A DNA stretch of 64,000 nucleotides from an uncultured Clostridia bacterium (GTDB taxonomy: Bacteria; Bacillota; Clostridia; Oscillospirales; Acutalibacteraceae), in the NCBI GenBank assembly GCA_947627055.1, contig CANQUS010000003.1, positions 62,001-126,000 on the forward strand. Direction: 5' to 3'. Numbering within the stretch: position 1 is the first letter of the stretch; every line of letters starts with the position of its first letter. Position numbers and translations under genes: made by a program. Under the pieces are notes generated by a model. That model was not told the DNA's origin, searched no databases, and saw only the letters and a list, made by a program, of their open reading frames with translations. Of the stretch, positions 1-8,304 are shown one piece after another.

Positions 1-435
1 ATGAAGGAACACAGCGCATTGAATGAAAAGCTTACACCGCTTTCTGATTATCCCGATATTCATGTAGATATTGATTCAATTTATAAATTTGAGCCGTTGA
101 AGTTCTGGCAAAAAGTATTCTATAAACTTACCTATAACGGACATATTTATCCCAAATTTTTGCTTAAAGATGAGCCGGGCGTTATCGCATACGACTGGTT
201 TAACTGCCCCAAAAAGCAGTATAAAAGAAAGGTTTTGCTCTCTGTGAATCCGTATGAAAACACAGGTGCGATACGCGTACTTTCACGCAAAAGGTTTCTC
301 AAACTCCGACATCACTATAAAAAAACCATGAGAAATTACAATAAAAATCACAAAAGGGTCGAAAAGCAATATAGAATTCAAAGAGAGAAGTTTACCTCAT
401 ATGAATTTTGGATGAAATACCTTGGAATAAAATAA
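1..435 (+). CDS. GlfT2-like galactofuranosyltransferase, C-terminal part (cut by window edge)
   Basis: The ORF is open from base 1, so the ATG there is probably an internal Met of a longer gene. The tail resembles the C-terminus of the 577-residue glycosyltransferase next door: both have a 'Y..GxxxP' stretch, then a basic Tyr-rich helix, then a final 'EFW' box ('SYEFWMKYLG' here, 'SREFWEIYF' there). In GlfT2-type enzymes this C-terminal part packs against the GT-A catalytic domain, which would lie upstream of the window. The gene converges on that paralogue and shares a terminator with it. The role, adding galactofuranose to a surface glycan, is inferred from the paralogue and the nearby glf gene. 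Confidence 0.6.
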   Translation: MKEHSALNEKLTPLSDYPDIHVDIDSIYKFEPLKFWQKVFYKLTYNGHIYPKFLLKDEPGVIAYDWFNCPKKQYKRKVLLSVNPYENTGAIRVLSRKRFLKLRHHYKKTMRNYNKNHKRVEKQYRIQREKFTSYEFWMKYLGIK

Positions 436-474
436 AAGCAGCCGCACGTCAGTAAAAAACGTGCGGTTGCTTTT
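434..474. terminator. Bidirectional terminator between two convergent glycosyltransferase genes
   Basis: A 16-bp inverted repeat (AAAAGCAGCCGCACGT and ACGTGCGGTTGCTTTT, with one G-T type mismatch) surrounds a 9-base loop. It has A-rich and T-rich shoulders, so it can terminate both strands. The stop codon of the minus-strand gene lies at its right edge. Confidence 0.85.
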
Positions 475-2185
475 ATTTTGCGTCATATCTTGAAAAATAG
501 ATCTCCCAAAATTCTCGGGACATAAGCATACTTTGTTTTTGAATATATTCTTTGCGAATTTTCCTGTATTTAAAAATAAATTTAAAAAGCATACGTATAG
601 TTTGAAAAATCACCCAAAGCAGCTTTCTTTTTTTGCGCTTGGTAACAAAGCATATTGAACCGTCTTCTTTAATATGATAAGCAAATCTTGCTCTATAAAG
701 CTTATTTATGTCTGTATCCATCAGATCGAGCTTGACACATTGATTTTTTGACGGCAGAATATTCCCGCCCAAAGTAATATAATACAAAAGATTGCTTACA
801 GGATCAGGATTTTCTATTATTTTAGCGTTGCCTATCATACTTGTATCTGTTTGCGGCTTAGTTTGTGCTGAAAGGCTGATATTATATTCCGCCGGGTCAA
901 TACTCAAAAGCCAATCAGGACCTTTTAAAAAGTCGTCATAGGCCCTGACAACAGCCTCAGCGAGGAAATACCTCTGAAAAAGCGTAAGCTTACTAATGCT
1001 GGCCAACAGCTTTCTTATATTAGTTATTATACCGAGCTTGGGATTGTGCAGCGCTGTATTTATCAGTTCATTACGCTTTATGTAATATTCAAAGTGACCG
1101 ACATACTTATTCTCAAAGCCGTCATGCCATACGGCGATACCATTCATGGTGATTATAGGCCGCCTGCACCGTACTCCATATTCCACATCATCGCTCTTGA
1201 TAAAAAGAGGCAGAGGATAGCCGTATTTCTCTCCGAATGATGTGGGAAAGCAGCAATACCACCACGCCTGATAGTCGGGTATGGGCAGTTCCTCGTTGGC
1301 AAAAACATTAGCTTTTTCGCGCATATCTTTTTCATGACCAAGAGGGGTGAGATAAAAACCGTCCCAAAGCGCGCCGCACTCATACTGAATATATTGCTCC
1401 TCAGAAGGAAGCATTGCACCGCCGATAAAGGATTCATAGTATTCCTCTCTCAAGATATTAAGAAAAGAAAATGTTTTTAAAACCACATTGGTGTCAAGGG
1501 TTATATCGTCATCAAGGAATATGATATGCGTACAACCCGCTTTTGTTGCTTCGAGAAGCCCTCTGGCAAAGCCGCCGCTGCCACCGCAATTCGGGTTACT
1601 TATTATATGTATATCATCGTCAGAAAGTGTCTGAGGCAGCGTATCACCGTTATCAGCAACGAATATTATAAGCGGGAGGGAGTATTTCTTTTTAAATTTT
1701 TTAAGACGCTCTATGTTTGGAATAATATATTTTTCGCGTTTATACGTGCAGAATGAGGCGGCGAGTAAAATATCCCGCTTTGGAGTTATATCGGTTTCAT
1801 AGCGTCCCGAATTTATTATACAGTCGCTTTTTGCATATATTTCCGCATAGTATACTTCTCCGTCGCTAGCGTTTTTTATTGAAAAATTGATTTTGTGTGT
1901 AACGTTATATTGAGAAGATATTCGCTTAGAAGAAATAATATCACCGTTTTTGTTTTTTATATAAATATCGGCTGTTCCTTGAAATTCCAATGACAAGGTT
2001 ATATTTTCGGCAATAGTATATTTTCGGTATTTTCCGGCGGAAAAACAATTAAAATATGTACAAAAACTGCAAACAGTGTTTCCTTTAACAGACAGCGAGT
2101 GATTATTATTATCCACACCCTCACCGTTGTAATAAAGCCTGTATTCAGATGTGAGAACAGGAAAGGACAGTTCAAAAAGTATCAT
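473..2185 (-). CDS. GlfT2-like galactofuranosyltransferase (GT2-type, GT-A fold)
   Basis: Numbering follows the 577-residue track ORF. Residues 1-145 form a beta-rich N-terminal domain. The GT-A domain follows: 'FCTYKRE' (152-158), 'NCGGSGGFARG' (about 206), metal-binding 'LDDD' (231-234), 'WWYCCFP' (315), acidic 'KSDDVEYG' (337) and 'WHDGF' (360). This order (DDD, aromatic loop, DDxE, WH) matches bacterial GlfT2 galactofuranosyltransferases, which polymerise Galf from UDP-Galf. A C-terminal helical domain ends the protein. The gene lies downstream of glf, the source of UDP-Galf, supporting the substrate. I chose the second Met (start 2185): the track start at 2206 has no Shine-Dalgarno, while AAGGG precedes this one at a long 13-nt spacing. 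The start remains uncertain. Confidence 0.85.
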   Translation of the reverse strand: MILFELSFPVLTSEYRLYYNGEGVDNNNHSLSVKGNTVCSFCTYFNCFSAGKYRKYTIAENITLSLEFQGTADIYIKNKNGDIISSKRISSQYNVTHKINFSIKNASDGEVYYAEIYAKSDCIINSGRYETDITPKRDILLAASFCTYKREKYIIPNIERLKKFKKKYSLPLIIFVADNGDTLPQTLSDDDIHIISNPNCGGSGGFARGLLEATKAGCTHIIFLDDDITLDTNVVLKTFSFLNILREEYYESFIGGAMLPSEEQYIQYECGALWDGFYLTPLGHEKDMREKANVFANEELPIPDYQAWWYCCFPTSFGEKYGYPLPLFIKSDDVEYGVRCRRPIITMNGIAVWHDGFENKYVGHFEYYIKRNELINTALHNPKLGIITNIRKLLASISKLTLFQRYFLAEAVVRAYDDFLKGPDWLLSIDPAEYNISLSAQTKPQTDTSMIGNAKIIENPDPVSNLLYYITLGGNILPSKNQCVKLDLMDTDINKLYRARFAYHIKEDGSICFVTKRKKRKLLWVIFQTIRMLFKFIFKYRKIRKEYIQKQSMLMSREFWEIYFSRYDAK

Positions 2186-2241
2186 ATTTATAACACTACC
2201 CTTCATACAGTATGGTATTGAGATAATATGCTGTAAAAATT

Positions 2242-2590
2242 GGGCTGTCGCATTAAGATTGGAGAAATAAATACACTAAATGCAGTCAAAATTTAGTTTT
2301 AGGTCAAGCCTTTTTCAACAGGCTTGCGGTTTCCAAAGGCAGAGCCTTTGGTTTCCGTCCGCAGACGGCGAAATCATTAGCGTGAGAAAATCTACGCAAG
2401 GGTGAATTTCAAAAACAGTCCGGTGGACTGTTTTTGAAAGAGGGACGCCCTGCGATAGAGGGCGTCCCTGCTAACGATTTGTAGTATTTCACCTAGCCGT
2501 CTGTTGCTGCGATATTTATTTAGTGTAATATTTCAGAACTATAACAAATGGGGTATCGCTTAAGTTTATTAAAACTTAATGCGACAGCCC
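2242..2590. mobile_element. MITE-like palindromic element, 349 bp
   Basis: The element is bounded by a perfect 16-bp terminal inverted repeat (gggctgtcgcattaag at 2242-2257, its complement at 2575-2590). A second nested inverted repeat (tacactaaat, 2272-2281 and 2518-2527) lies inside. The interior is a series of hairpins: a 15-bp stem at 2407-2439, an 11-bp stem at 2441-2469, and smaller stems near 2305-2326 and 2333-2350. There is no ORF. It separates glf from the GlfT2-like gene in what otherwise looks like one operon. No target-site duplication is evident. MITE is inferred from architecture; copy number cannot be judged from one window. Confidence 0.7.
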
Positions 2591-2596
2591 CATTTT

Positions 2597-3697
2597 TTAT
2601 TCACCAAATTCTTTTGCGACTTCATCAAATACAGCGGCTATAACCTTGTCCATGTCGTAATATTTGTAGTTACCGAGACGACCGCCGAAGATGACGTTTT
2701 CTTCCTTATCCGCCAGCTTTCTGTATTCGGCATAGAGATTATTATTCCTATCATCATTGATCGTGTAATACGGCTCATCGCCCTTTTTCCATTCTGACGG
2801 ATACTCGCGTGAAATGACCGTTTTAGGCTGCTTGCCATATTCAAAGTGCTTGTGCTCTATAATTCTTGTATAAGGAACCTCGCGCTCGGTGTAGTTGACA
2901 ACAGCATTACCCTGATAATTTTCCATATCGAGGACCTCAGTTTCAAAGCGTACGGAACGATATTCAAGGACTCCGAGACGATAGTCGTAGAATTGGTCTA
3001 TCGGACCCGTAAAGAGCGTTCTCTTAACGTTCTGAGCGTTATCCTTTATCCAATCAAAATAATCTGTATCTGTGAGGACCTCAATACCCTCCAGCATTTT
3101 TTCAATAATCTTCGTATATCCGCCTATAGGAATACCCTGATAGCGATCGTTAAAGTAGTTATTGTCAAATATAAACCTCAGAGGCAGACGCTTGATTATA
3201 AATGCGGGAAGATCCTTGCAGTCACGACCCCATTGTTTCTCCGTATAGCCTTTGATGAGTTTCTCGTAAACATCCTTACCGACGAGTGAAAGAGCCTGCT
3301 CCTCAAGATTCTTAGGTTCTGTAATGCCGAGGTCGGCGATCTGATCTGCGATTATCTTCCGCGCCTCGGCCGGAGTTTTAACGCCCCATAGCTTTGAGAA
3401 CGTGTTCATGTTGAAAGGAAGATTATAAAGCTCGTCCTTATATATTGCAACAGGAGAATTGATATAGTTGTTAAAATCAGCAAAGCTCGTTATATAGTCC
3501 CATATTTTTTTATCGCTCGTGTGAAAAATATGAGCTCCGTATTTGTGAACGTTAATACCCTCAATATTCTCACAGTAGATGTTACCGCCGATATGACTTC
3601 TCTTGTCAATTACAATACATTTTTTGCCTCGTTTTTTTGCCTCATAAGCGAACATAGCTCCGTAAAGGCCGGCGCCTACAATAAGATAATCGTACAT
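2597..3697 (-). CDS. glf: UDP-galactopyranose mutase
   Basis: This FAD flavoenzyme interconverts UDP-galactopyranose and UDP-galactofuranose in the cytosol. The N-terminus has the dinucleotide-binding 'VGAGLYGA' (residues 7-14), then 'DKRSHIGGN' and 'GAHIFHT', all hallmarks of the Glf family. The length of 366 residues is normal. It starts 5 bp after the DUF4422 gene and is followed by the MITE-like element, then a GlfT2-like transferase. The group therefore makes and uses UDP-Galf. galE at 58-59 kb could supply UDP-Galp. Confidence 0.97.
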   Translation of the reverse strand: MYDYLIVGAGLYGAMFAYEAKKRGKKCIVIDKRSHIGGNIYCENIEGINVHKYGAHIFHTSDKKIWDYITSFADFNNYINSPVAIYKDELYNLPFNMNTFSKLWGVKTPAEARKIIADQIADLGITEPKNLEEQALSLVGKDVYEKLIKGYTEKQWGRDCKDLPAFIIKRLPLRFIFDNNYFNDRYQGIPIGGYTKIIEKMLEGIEVLTDTDYFDWIKDNAQNVKRTLFTGPIDQFYDYRLGVLEYRSVRFETEVLDMENYQGNAVVNYTEREVPYTRIIEHKHFEYGKQPKTVISREYPSEWKKGDEPYYTINDDRNNNLYAEYRKLADKEENVIFGGRLGNYKYYDMDKVIAAVFDEVAKEFGE

Positions 3698-3702
3698 TTA
3701 CT

Positions 3703-4587
3703 TCAACCTTTCATTATTTTTCTCAGTATATTTCTTCTGAAAGTTCCAGGAGGAAATATTGCGTTGCCTAATCTGCTGCAGGAAAAGTTTTTTGTTGCGC
3801 CGCCTTCTTTGGAAAAATGAATCCGTGGAAGTTCAGCCCAATCAAGTACACCCTGCTGCTTGATATATGTCATATAAACTCCGAATAGCTGCTCGCCCAT
3901 CATTCCGTCATCACGAGGAAGTCTACCCATTAGGTTATCATCAACATACGAAAGTATGGAAAACAGCCATTCGCAATAATTGTTAAAGACATCGCTGCGC
4001 ATTATATACATATTGCAAAAATAAAGCATATTACTGCTCATATAGTTATCAAACGCAGATAAAAAATCAGGATAATACTTCGTTATCGCGTTTTTCATAA
4101 GTTCAAGCTCTCGTTTACCATTTTTTTGAGTTTTTATAAATCGCTTTTGCGCGTTATCAAACATTTTTTCAGGCAGCACGGCTATTATAGGATATTTTTC
4201 AATAATCTCCAGAATATGGCTTACTTCATAACAGTATTTTTTGAGAACCGACTCTGACGGCGATTTTTCTACAATATAAGGCCGTGGAAACGACTTGCTC
4301 TTGTATTTTTTATCCACCAGGTATTTTCGGTTAAAGGACATATAACGTCTGGTATGAAAAAAACCAAAATATTCAACATCGCAATTTTTCCAAGCGTAAT
4401 ATTGAGCAGTAAGCTCACAGTAGAATTGATTTTTTTCAGAAATATTTTCCCCGATGTTATCGCCAAGCATTCCGTCAAAAACACTATCCGCCTGAGCTGC
4501 ACCCACATGTATATTGTGTAGAAAAGGTAGCGGAGGTTTATCACTCTCGTGTGAGCATGAAATAAAGATGGTAAGCTTATCACTCAA
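3703..4587 (-). CDS. DUF4422 domain protein, probable capsule glycosyltransferase
   Basis: The protein has the DUF4422 pattern: an N-terminal beta-strand start ('IFISCSHESDKP'), 'GDNIGENISEKNQFYCELTAQYYAWKN', 'YFGFFHTRRYM', and a later 'MYIMRSDVFNNYCEWLFSIL'. DUF4422 proteins occur in capsule and LPS clusters and are regarded as GT-A-like glycosyltransferases, mostly uncharacterised. It is first in an operon with glf and the galactofuranosyltransferase, behind a good promoter at 4622-4650. The start codon is TTG, chosen because AGGTGAT precedes it with about 5-nt spacing. It might transfer Galf or the preceding sugar; the sequence does not decide. Confidence 0.85.
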   Translation of the reverse strand: MSDKLTIFISCSHESDKPPLPFLHNIHVGAAQADSVFDGMLGDNIGENISEKNQFYCELTAQYYAWKNCDVEYFGFFHTRRYMSFNRKYLVDKKYKSKSFPRPYIVEKSPSESVLKKYCYEVSHILEIIEKYPIIAVLPEKMFDNAQKRFIKTQKNGKRELELMKNAITKYYPDFLSAFDNYMSSNMLYFCNMYIMRSDVFNNYCEWLFSILSYVDDNLMGRLPRDDGMMGEQLFGVYMTYIKQQGVLDWAELPRIHFSKEGGATKNFSCSRLGNAIFPPGTFRRNILRKIMKG

Positions 4588-4621
4588 GGACTATCACCTA
4601 AAAACTTCGAATCATAGGTAT

Positions 4622-4650
4622 ATTATAATACATTTCGTTTATATTATCAA
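4622..4650 (-). promoter_or_regulatory. Promoter of the DUF4422-glf-galactofuranosyltransferase operon
   Basis: On the minus strand TTGATA (4650-4645) and TATAAT (4627-4622) are separated by 17 bp, a near-consensus sigma-A promoter. It lies about 35 bp upstream of the TTG start at 4587. Confidence 0.75.
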
Positions 4651-4671
4651 GAGTTTTACACTGATTTAACG

Positions 4672-4708
4672 CAAAAAAACAGCGAACCGCCTAAGCGATC
4701 CGCTGTCC
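4672..4708 (-). terminator. Terminator downstream of the Asn-rich surface protein gene
   Basis: Read on the minus strand, ACAGCG pairs with CGCTGT, with further partial pairing inside, and is followed by a run of seven T. It lies about 30 bp after the stop at 4736. Confidence 0.85.
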
Positions 4709-4735
4709 AAAAGACATAATAAATTTTAAATTAAA

Positions 4736-5473
4736 TTATTTAGATGACTTTTTAGCTTTAGATGTAACAACAACCGTAGCGAGAGCCGCAACTGCGATTG
4801 CACTTACAACAATGATAAGCGTAGCGGAAGCATCGCCTGTAAGAACGCCCTTACCATCATCGTTATTATTGTCAGCGGGCTTACCGTTGTTATCGCCGTT
4901 GTTATTGTTGTTGCCGTTATTATTGTCTACGATCTCAGCGAGAACATATGTTGAGAAATGAGGAGCTGTGAATGTAACGTTGCCGTCAGCGAAAGTAGCG
5001 TTTACATCCTCAAGACTCTTGGTCTCAGGATTGTAATAGAAGAGTGTGTTGCAGTTGCCGACATTCTTGATAGTAACAACAATGTCTTTGCCTGTTGCAT
5101 CGAGTACATCACCGGTATTATGATCTGTGAAGAAGAGATCGATAGCTTTTGAATCCTTAACTGTAGATGAAGAATCCAAATTCTGAAGAGCGCTGATGAC
5201 ATCAGCATTTTCAATGACAACTGCATTAAAATCAACCCAATCGACATCGAATGCGCCTGCGGGAATTGTGACGTCAACAGTCAGATCAGCAGTAGGAAGT
5301 TCGACAACGGCTTCAGTAGGATCTGTAGCGGAAAGCTCAATAGCAACCTTTTCAGACTCTACAATGTCACCGTCAGAATAGCCGATACCTGTAGCGCCGA
5401 CTGTGACAGCTGTTAATGTTGCAACTGCTGTTGCAGCGGCAACGGTGGTTAAAAGACGTTTTGAAATGTTCAT
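4736..5473 (-). CDS. Secreted, membrane-anchored Asn-rich surface protein of unknown function
   Basis: A signal peptide is clear ('KRLLTTVAAATAVATLTAVTVGA', residues 5-27). A beta-rich ectodomain follows, with an 'APHFSTYVLAE' ending typical of small surface beta-domains in Clostridia. Then comes an Asn/Gly/Asp-rich linker (about 183-207), one transmembrane helix (about 214-236) and a short basic tail. This topology indicates anchoring by the C-terminal helix. There is no LPxTG sorting motif. The gene has its own promoter, a good ribosome site (AGGAGG) and its own terminator, although it lies inside the polysaccharide locus. No enzymatic motif is visible. It may be a structural wall or glycan-associated protein; that is inference. 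Confidence 0.8.
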   Translation of the reverse strand: MNISKRLLTTVAAATAVATLTAVTVGATGIGYSDGDIVESEKVAIELSATDPTEAVVELPTADLTVDVTIPAGAFDVDWVDFNAVVIENADVISALQNLDSSSTVKDSKAIDLFFTDHNTGDVLDATGKDIVVTIKNVGNCNTLFYYNPETKSLEDVNATFADGNVTFTAPHFSTYVLAEIVDNNNGNNNNNGDNNGKPADNNNDDGKGVLTGDASATLIIVVSAIAVAALATVVVTSKAKKSSK

Positions 5474-5519
5474 TGAACATCCTCCTATAAAATATATTTA
5501 TTATGCTTTTGACATTGAC

Positions 5520-5549
5520 ATAATACCACAAAATATATTAAAGTGTCAA
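5520..5549 (-). promoter_or_regulatory. Promoter of the Asn-rich surface protein gene
   Basis: Minus-strand TTGACA (5549-5544) and TATTAT (5525-5520) are 18 bp apart, about 47 bp upstream of the start at 5473. The gene can therefore be expressed independently of the upstream glycan operon. Confidence 0.7.
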
Positions 5550-5628
5550 TAGTAAATTCTGTTTTTTTTTTATGCGATGTTACAAACTAATTACAAAATA
5601 TAGTGTGATTTTATACAAATTGTTTTTG

Positions 5629-6747
5629 TTAAGCGCTAAGCCATGTGTTATATGGAACCACACCGTGAGCATTTTCGCTTAGTCCGTAGATGAAAGAAAA
5701 ATACGAAATGCCTAAAATCATTAAGAGAACAAGGGACGCAATTATTTGTTTCTGCTTTTGCGTCTTATTGGCAAGCCTTTTTATACCCTTATCTGTAATG
5801 CAGAAGCCTTTTTCCTTTATTGACAAATATATCTCGGGGACAAGAAGTATAAAGAATATAAGCGTATAATAAGACAGCCTTTCAATTATACCGTGCCTCA
5901 TCGCGGTTATAAAAAATAATCCGGTGATGATCGTCATGTTTATGAGGTATTTATTTTCGTCACTCATATTGATCGTGTACTTTGACAGCAAAAAGGCGAT
6001 TATTGCTATCGCGGTCGGCAGGATCGCATAGACAAACGATATGCCTTCCGTAACGAATATTGAGCGGTTATACTCCTCATGCAGGAACTTGGTGAGAATG
6101 TTTATAAGGTCTGTTGACGAAATATAGAAAATAAGCAGAAAATAGGCATATATGATCATACCCTGAGGCTTTATCTTCATTTTGATAATGAAGTAAATGG
6201 GTATCATAATAAGCACCGTTTGATGGAATAAGGACGCGATTAAAATAATTACCAAAAACTTGAAAAATTTCTTTTTCTTTATGAAGTGCCATGACAGCAT
6301 AACCAATGATACGGCGACAGCCTGACGCATAAAGTTCATTGTCATAAAGAAAAGAAATGTATTGACATATAATACCGTTGAGATCCACGGGATCTTAGAA
6401 TTTTTATAAATGAATATTGCAGCGGGGACGAGCGAAATAACAGCAAAAAAAGCCATATAATAGTAGAAGTTTGGAAAAACAAGACCTAATACCTTTGTCA
6501 AAAGTACAAAGCCTATTTCCCAATCCTTGTACTGAAGGGTTTCAAAGCCCTCCATGTGCATATTGAATTCCCCTGTCGCGTACATATTGTAGTCATAGCC
6601 TATTTTATAGCGGAAAATGGAAATAGCAAGCAACTGCGAAAAGGCAAGTATTACAAAAATAAGATTTTTCTTTTTTGACGGCTTTTTAAAGCAAAATATC
6701 GCAGCCCAAATCAATATTAAAATGTTATTAAGATGATAAATCAGCAT
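5629..6747 (-). CDS. EpsG-family membrane protein, probable polysaccharide polymerase (Wzy-like)
   Basis: The protein has 372 residues with about ten hydrophobic segments. It shows the EpsG pattern: a first-loop 'FRYKIGYDYNMY' after the second helix, a 'WEIGFVLL' segment, and 'FFMTMNFMRQAVAVSL' in a central helix. EpsG proteins are thought to polymerise lipid-linked repeat units outside the membrane. It lies 14 bp after the sugar-phosphate transferase gene, with GGAGGAAC upstream of its ATG. Its presence beside an ABC-2 exporter is unusual, since polymerase-dependent systems normally use a Wzx flippase. No flippase gene is in the window. Confidence 0.85.
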   Translation of the reverse strand: MLIYHLNNILILIWAAIFCFKKPSKKKNLIFVILAFSQLLAISIFRYKIGYDYNMYATGEFNMHMEGFETLQYKDWEIGFVLLTKVLGLVFPNFYYYMAFFAVISLVPAAIFIYKNSKIPWISTVLYVNTFLFFMTMNFMRQAVAVSLVMLSWHFIKKKKFFKFLVIILIASLFHQTVLIMIPIYFIIKMKIKPQGMIIYAYFLLIFYISSTDLINILTKFLHEEYNRSIFVTEGISFVYAILPTAIAIIAFLLSKYTINMSDENKYLINMTIITGLFFITAMRHGIIERLSYYTLIFFILLVPEIYLSIKEKGFCITDKGIKRLANKTQKQKQIIASLVLLMILGISYFSFIYGLSENAHGVVPYNTWLSA

Positions 6748-6761
6748 GTTGTTCCTCCAAG

Positions 6762-8156
6762 TTAAAATCCGTTTTTGGAAAAAATTCCTTTTGTCAGCGT
6801 CATAAAAAGTATTTTTATGTCAAAGGACAATGTCCAGTTTTCTATATAATACATATCATATTTTATTCTTTCCTCAATAGAGGTGTTTCCTCCGCGCAGA
6901 TCATTTACCTGCGCCCAGCCGGTCATACCGGGCTTTACATAATGCTTGAGCATATACTGCGGAATCGACTTTCTGAATTCTTTTACAAAAAAAGGCGTTT
7001 CTGGACGAGGTCCTACAAGGCTCATATTCCCTTTAAGCACATTAAAAAGCTGTGGCAGCTCGTCGATACTGAATCTTCTTATAAACCTTCCTACTTTTGT
7101 ACATCGTTCGTCATCTTTTTCTGTCATTTTGTCGGCAATTTCGGAATTTTCCTTCATGGAACGAAACTTGTACATAATAAACTTTTTTCTGTTAAAGCCG
7201 ACACGCTCCTGCTTATATATGACCTTACCATCGGAGGTGGCCTTGATCGCAATGGCAACGCCGAGCATTAAGGGAGAAAATAGTATTATGCAAATTATTG
7301 AAATAACGACGTCACAAAGCCTCTTGATAAACGCGTTGAATTTATTGTCCAACGGTACTTTTCGCAGGCTTATAACAGGAACCGAGCCAAAGCTGCTGAC
7401 ATAAATTCTTGACGAAAACGCGTTAAATATATTTGGGATTATCGAAGTCTTGATCCCTGCTTTCTCACATTCACTGTAAATCCTTAAAAGTTTCTGTTCG
7501 TTGCTGTCGTTTATCATAAAAACAGCCTCATCTATTGAGTTTGCTTCAAGATAACGTGGGATAGCCTTGAAAATTCCGAGATATGGGTATTGGGGTATCT
7601 GCGACGTTTTATCGTTAAAATACCCCAAAATTTCATACCCGTATGAGGAATTGGCTTTTATGCTTTCAATGAATTTTTCAGTACAATTATTTATTCCTAT
7701 GATTACTATAAATTTTTTGTTATAGCCTTTTTTGCGCAGATACCTCAGCAATTTTCTGAGAAAAAACCTGTAAGAAACGATTATAACAGTATTTACTATA
7801 AAAAGAATTATTAAAAATATCTGTGTGTTATATATATTATTTATTATAAGGCAGGTCAGTTCAAGTGCAAAAAAGGATACCATGTTGGCCTTGAGGACAT
7901 TGACTGCCTCGTAATAAAATCGAGTTGTCCTGTGCGATGAGTACAAATCAAACAGCTTATAGAATATTAAATGTGTAACAATAATTATCAACGAAAATAT
8001 TATAAGAGTTACTATATCCTCTTTATGAAAAATATCTTCAAGTGATTCCTGAACACTTTGTGACAGAAGATATGTAATAATGATACTTATAGATACCGAG
8101 ACAGCATCAATAAGTACATTTATAACACTAAATTTTCGCTGATTCTGCTTTATCAT
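6762..8156 (-). CDS. Polyprenyl-phosphate sugar-1-phosphate transferase (PGT, WbaP/CpsE-like)
   Basis: Four to five hydrophobic helices fill the N-terminal 115 residues. A CoA-binding/Rossmann-like middle follows ('KFIVIIGINNCTEKFIESI'). The catalytic C-terminal domain starts near residue 275 with 'KRLCDVVISIICIILFSPLM' and contains 'YKQERVGFN', 'KFRSM', 'RRFSIDELPQLFNVLKGNMS', 'VGPRPE' and 'KPGMTGWAQV'. This is the standard large bacterial PGT, which transfers a hexose-1-phosphate onto undecaprenyl phosphate to begin the repeat unit. It opens the lipid-linked pathway for this locus. The sugar, glucose or galactose, cannot be told. Confidence 0.93.
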   Translation of the reverse strand: MIKQNQRKFSVINVLIDAVSVSISIIITYLLSQSVQESLEDIFHKEDIVTLIIFSLIIIVTHLIFYKLFDLYSSHRTTRFYYEAVNVLKANMVSFFALELTCLIINNIYNTQIFLIILFIVNTVIIVSYRFFLRKLLRYLRKKGYNKKFIVIIGINNCTEKFIESIKANSSYGYEILGYFNDKTSQIPQYPYLGIFKAIPRYLEANSIDEAVFMINDSNEQKLLRIYSECEKAGIKTSIIPNIFNAFSSRIYVSSFGSVPVISLRKVPLDNKFNAFIKRLCDVVISIICIILFSPLMLGVAIAIKATSDGKVIYKQERVGFNRKKFIMYKFRSMKENSEIADKMTEKDDERCTKVGRFIRRFSIDELPQLFNVLKGNMSLVGPRPETPFFVKEFRKSIPQYMLKHYVKPGMTGWAQVNDLRGGNTSIEERIKYDMYYIENWTLSFDIKILFMTLTKGIFSKNGF

Positions 8157-8304
8157 TCTACTTCACTTCCAAATATCGGAGGTAATTTTCGTATGCACCA
8201 ATAAAATCATTTTATCCTGTATAACTCAGGCAATATGTCCCCGCCTCTCATGCGGCTTACGCTGCGCCTGCGGTGTTGAATGAAGGGTCAAGCAAATTAT
8301 TGAA

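Noticed and set aside
2846-3289. 147-aa plus-strand ORF
   Set aside because: Shadow of glf on the opposite strand.
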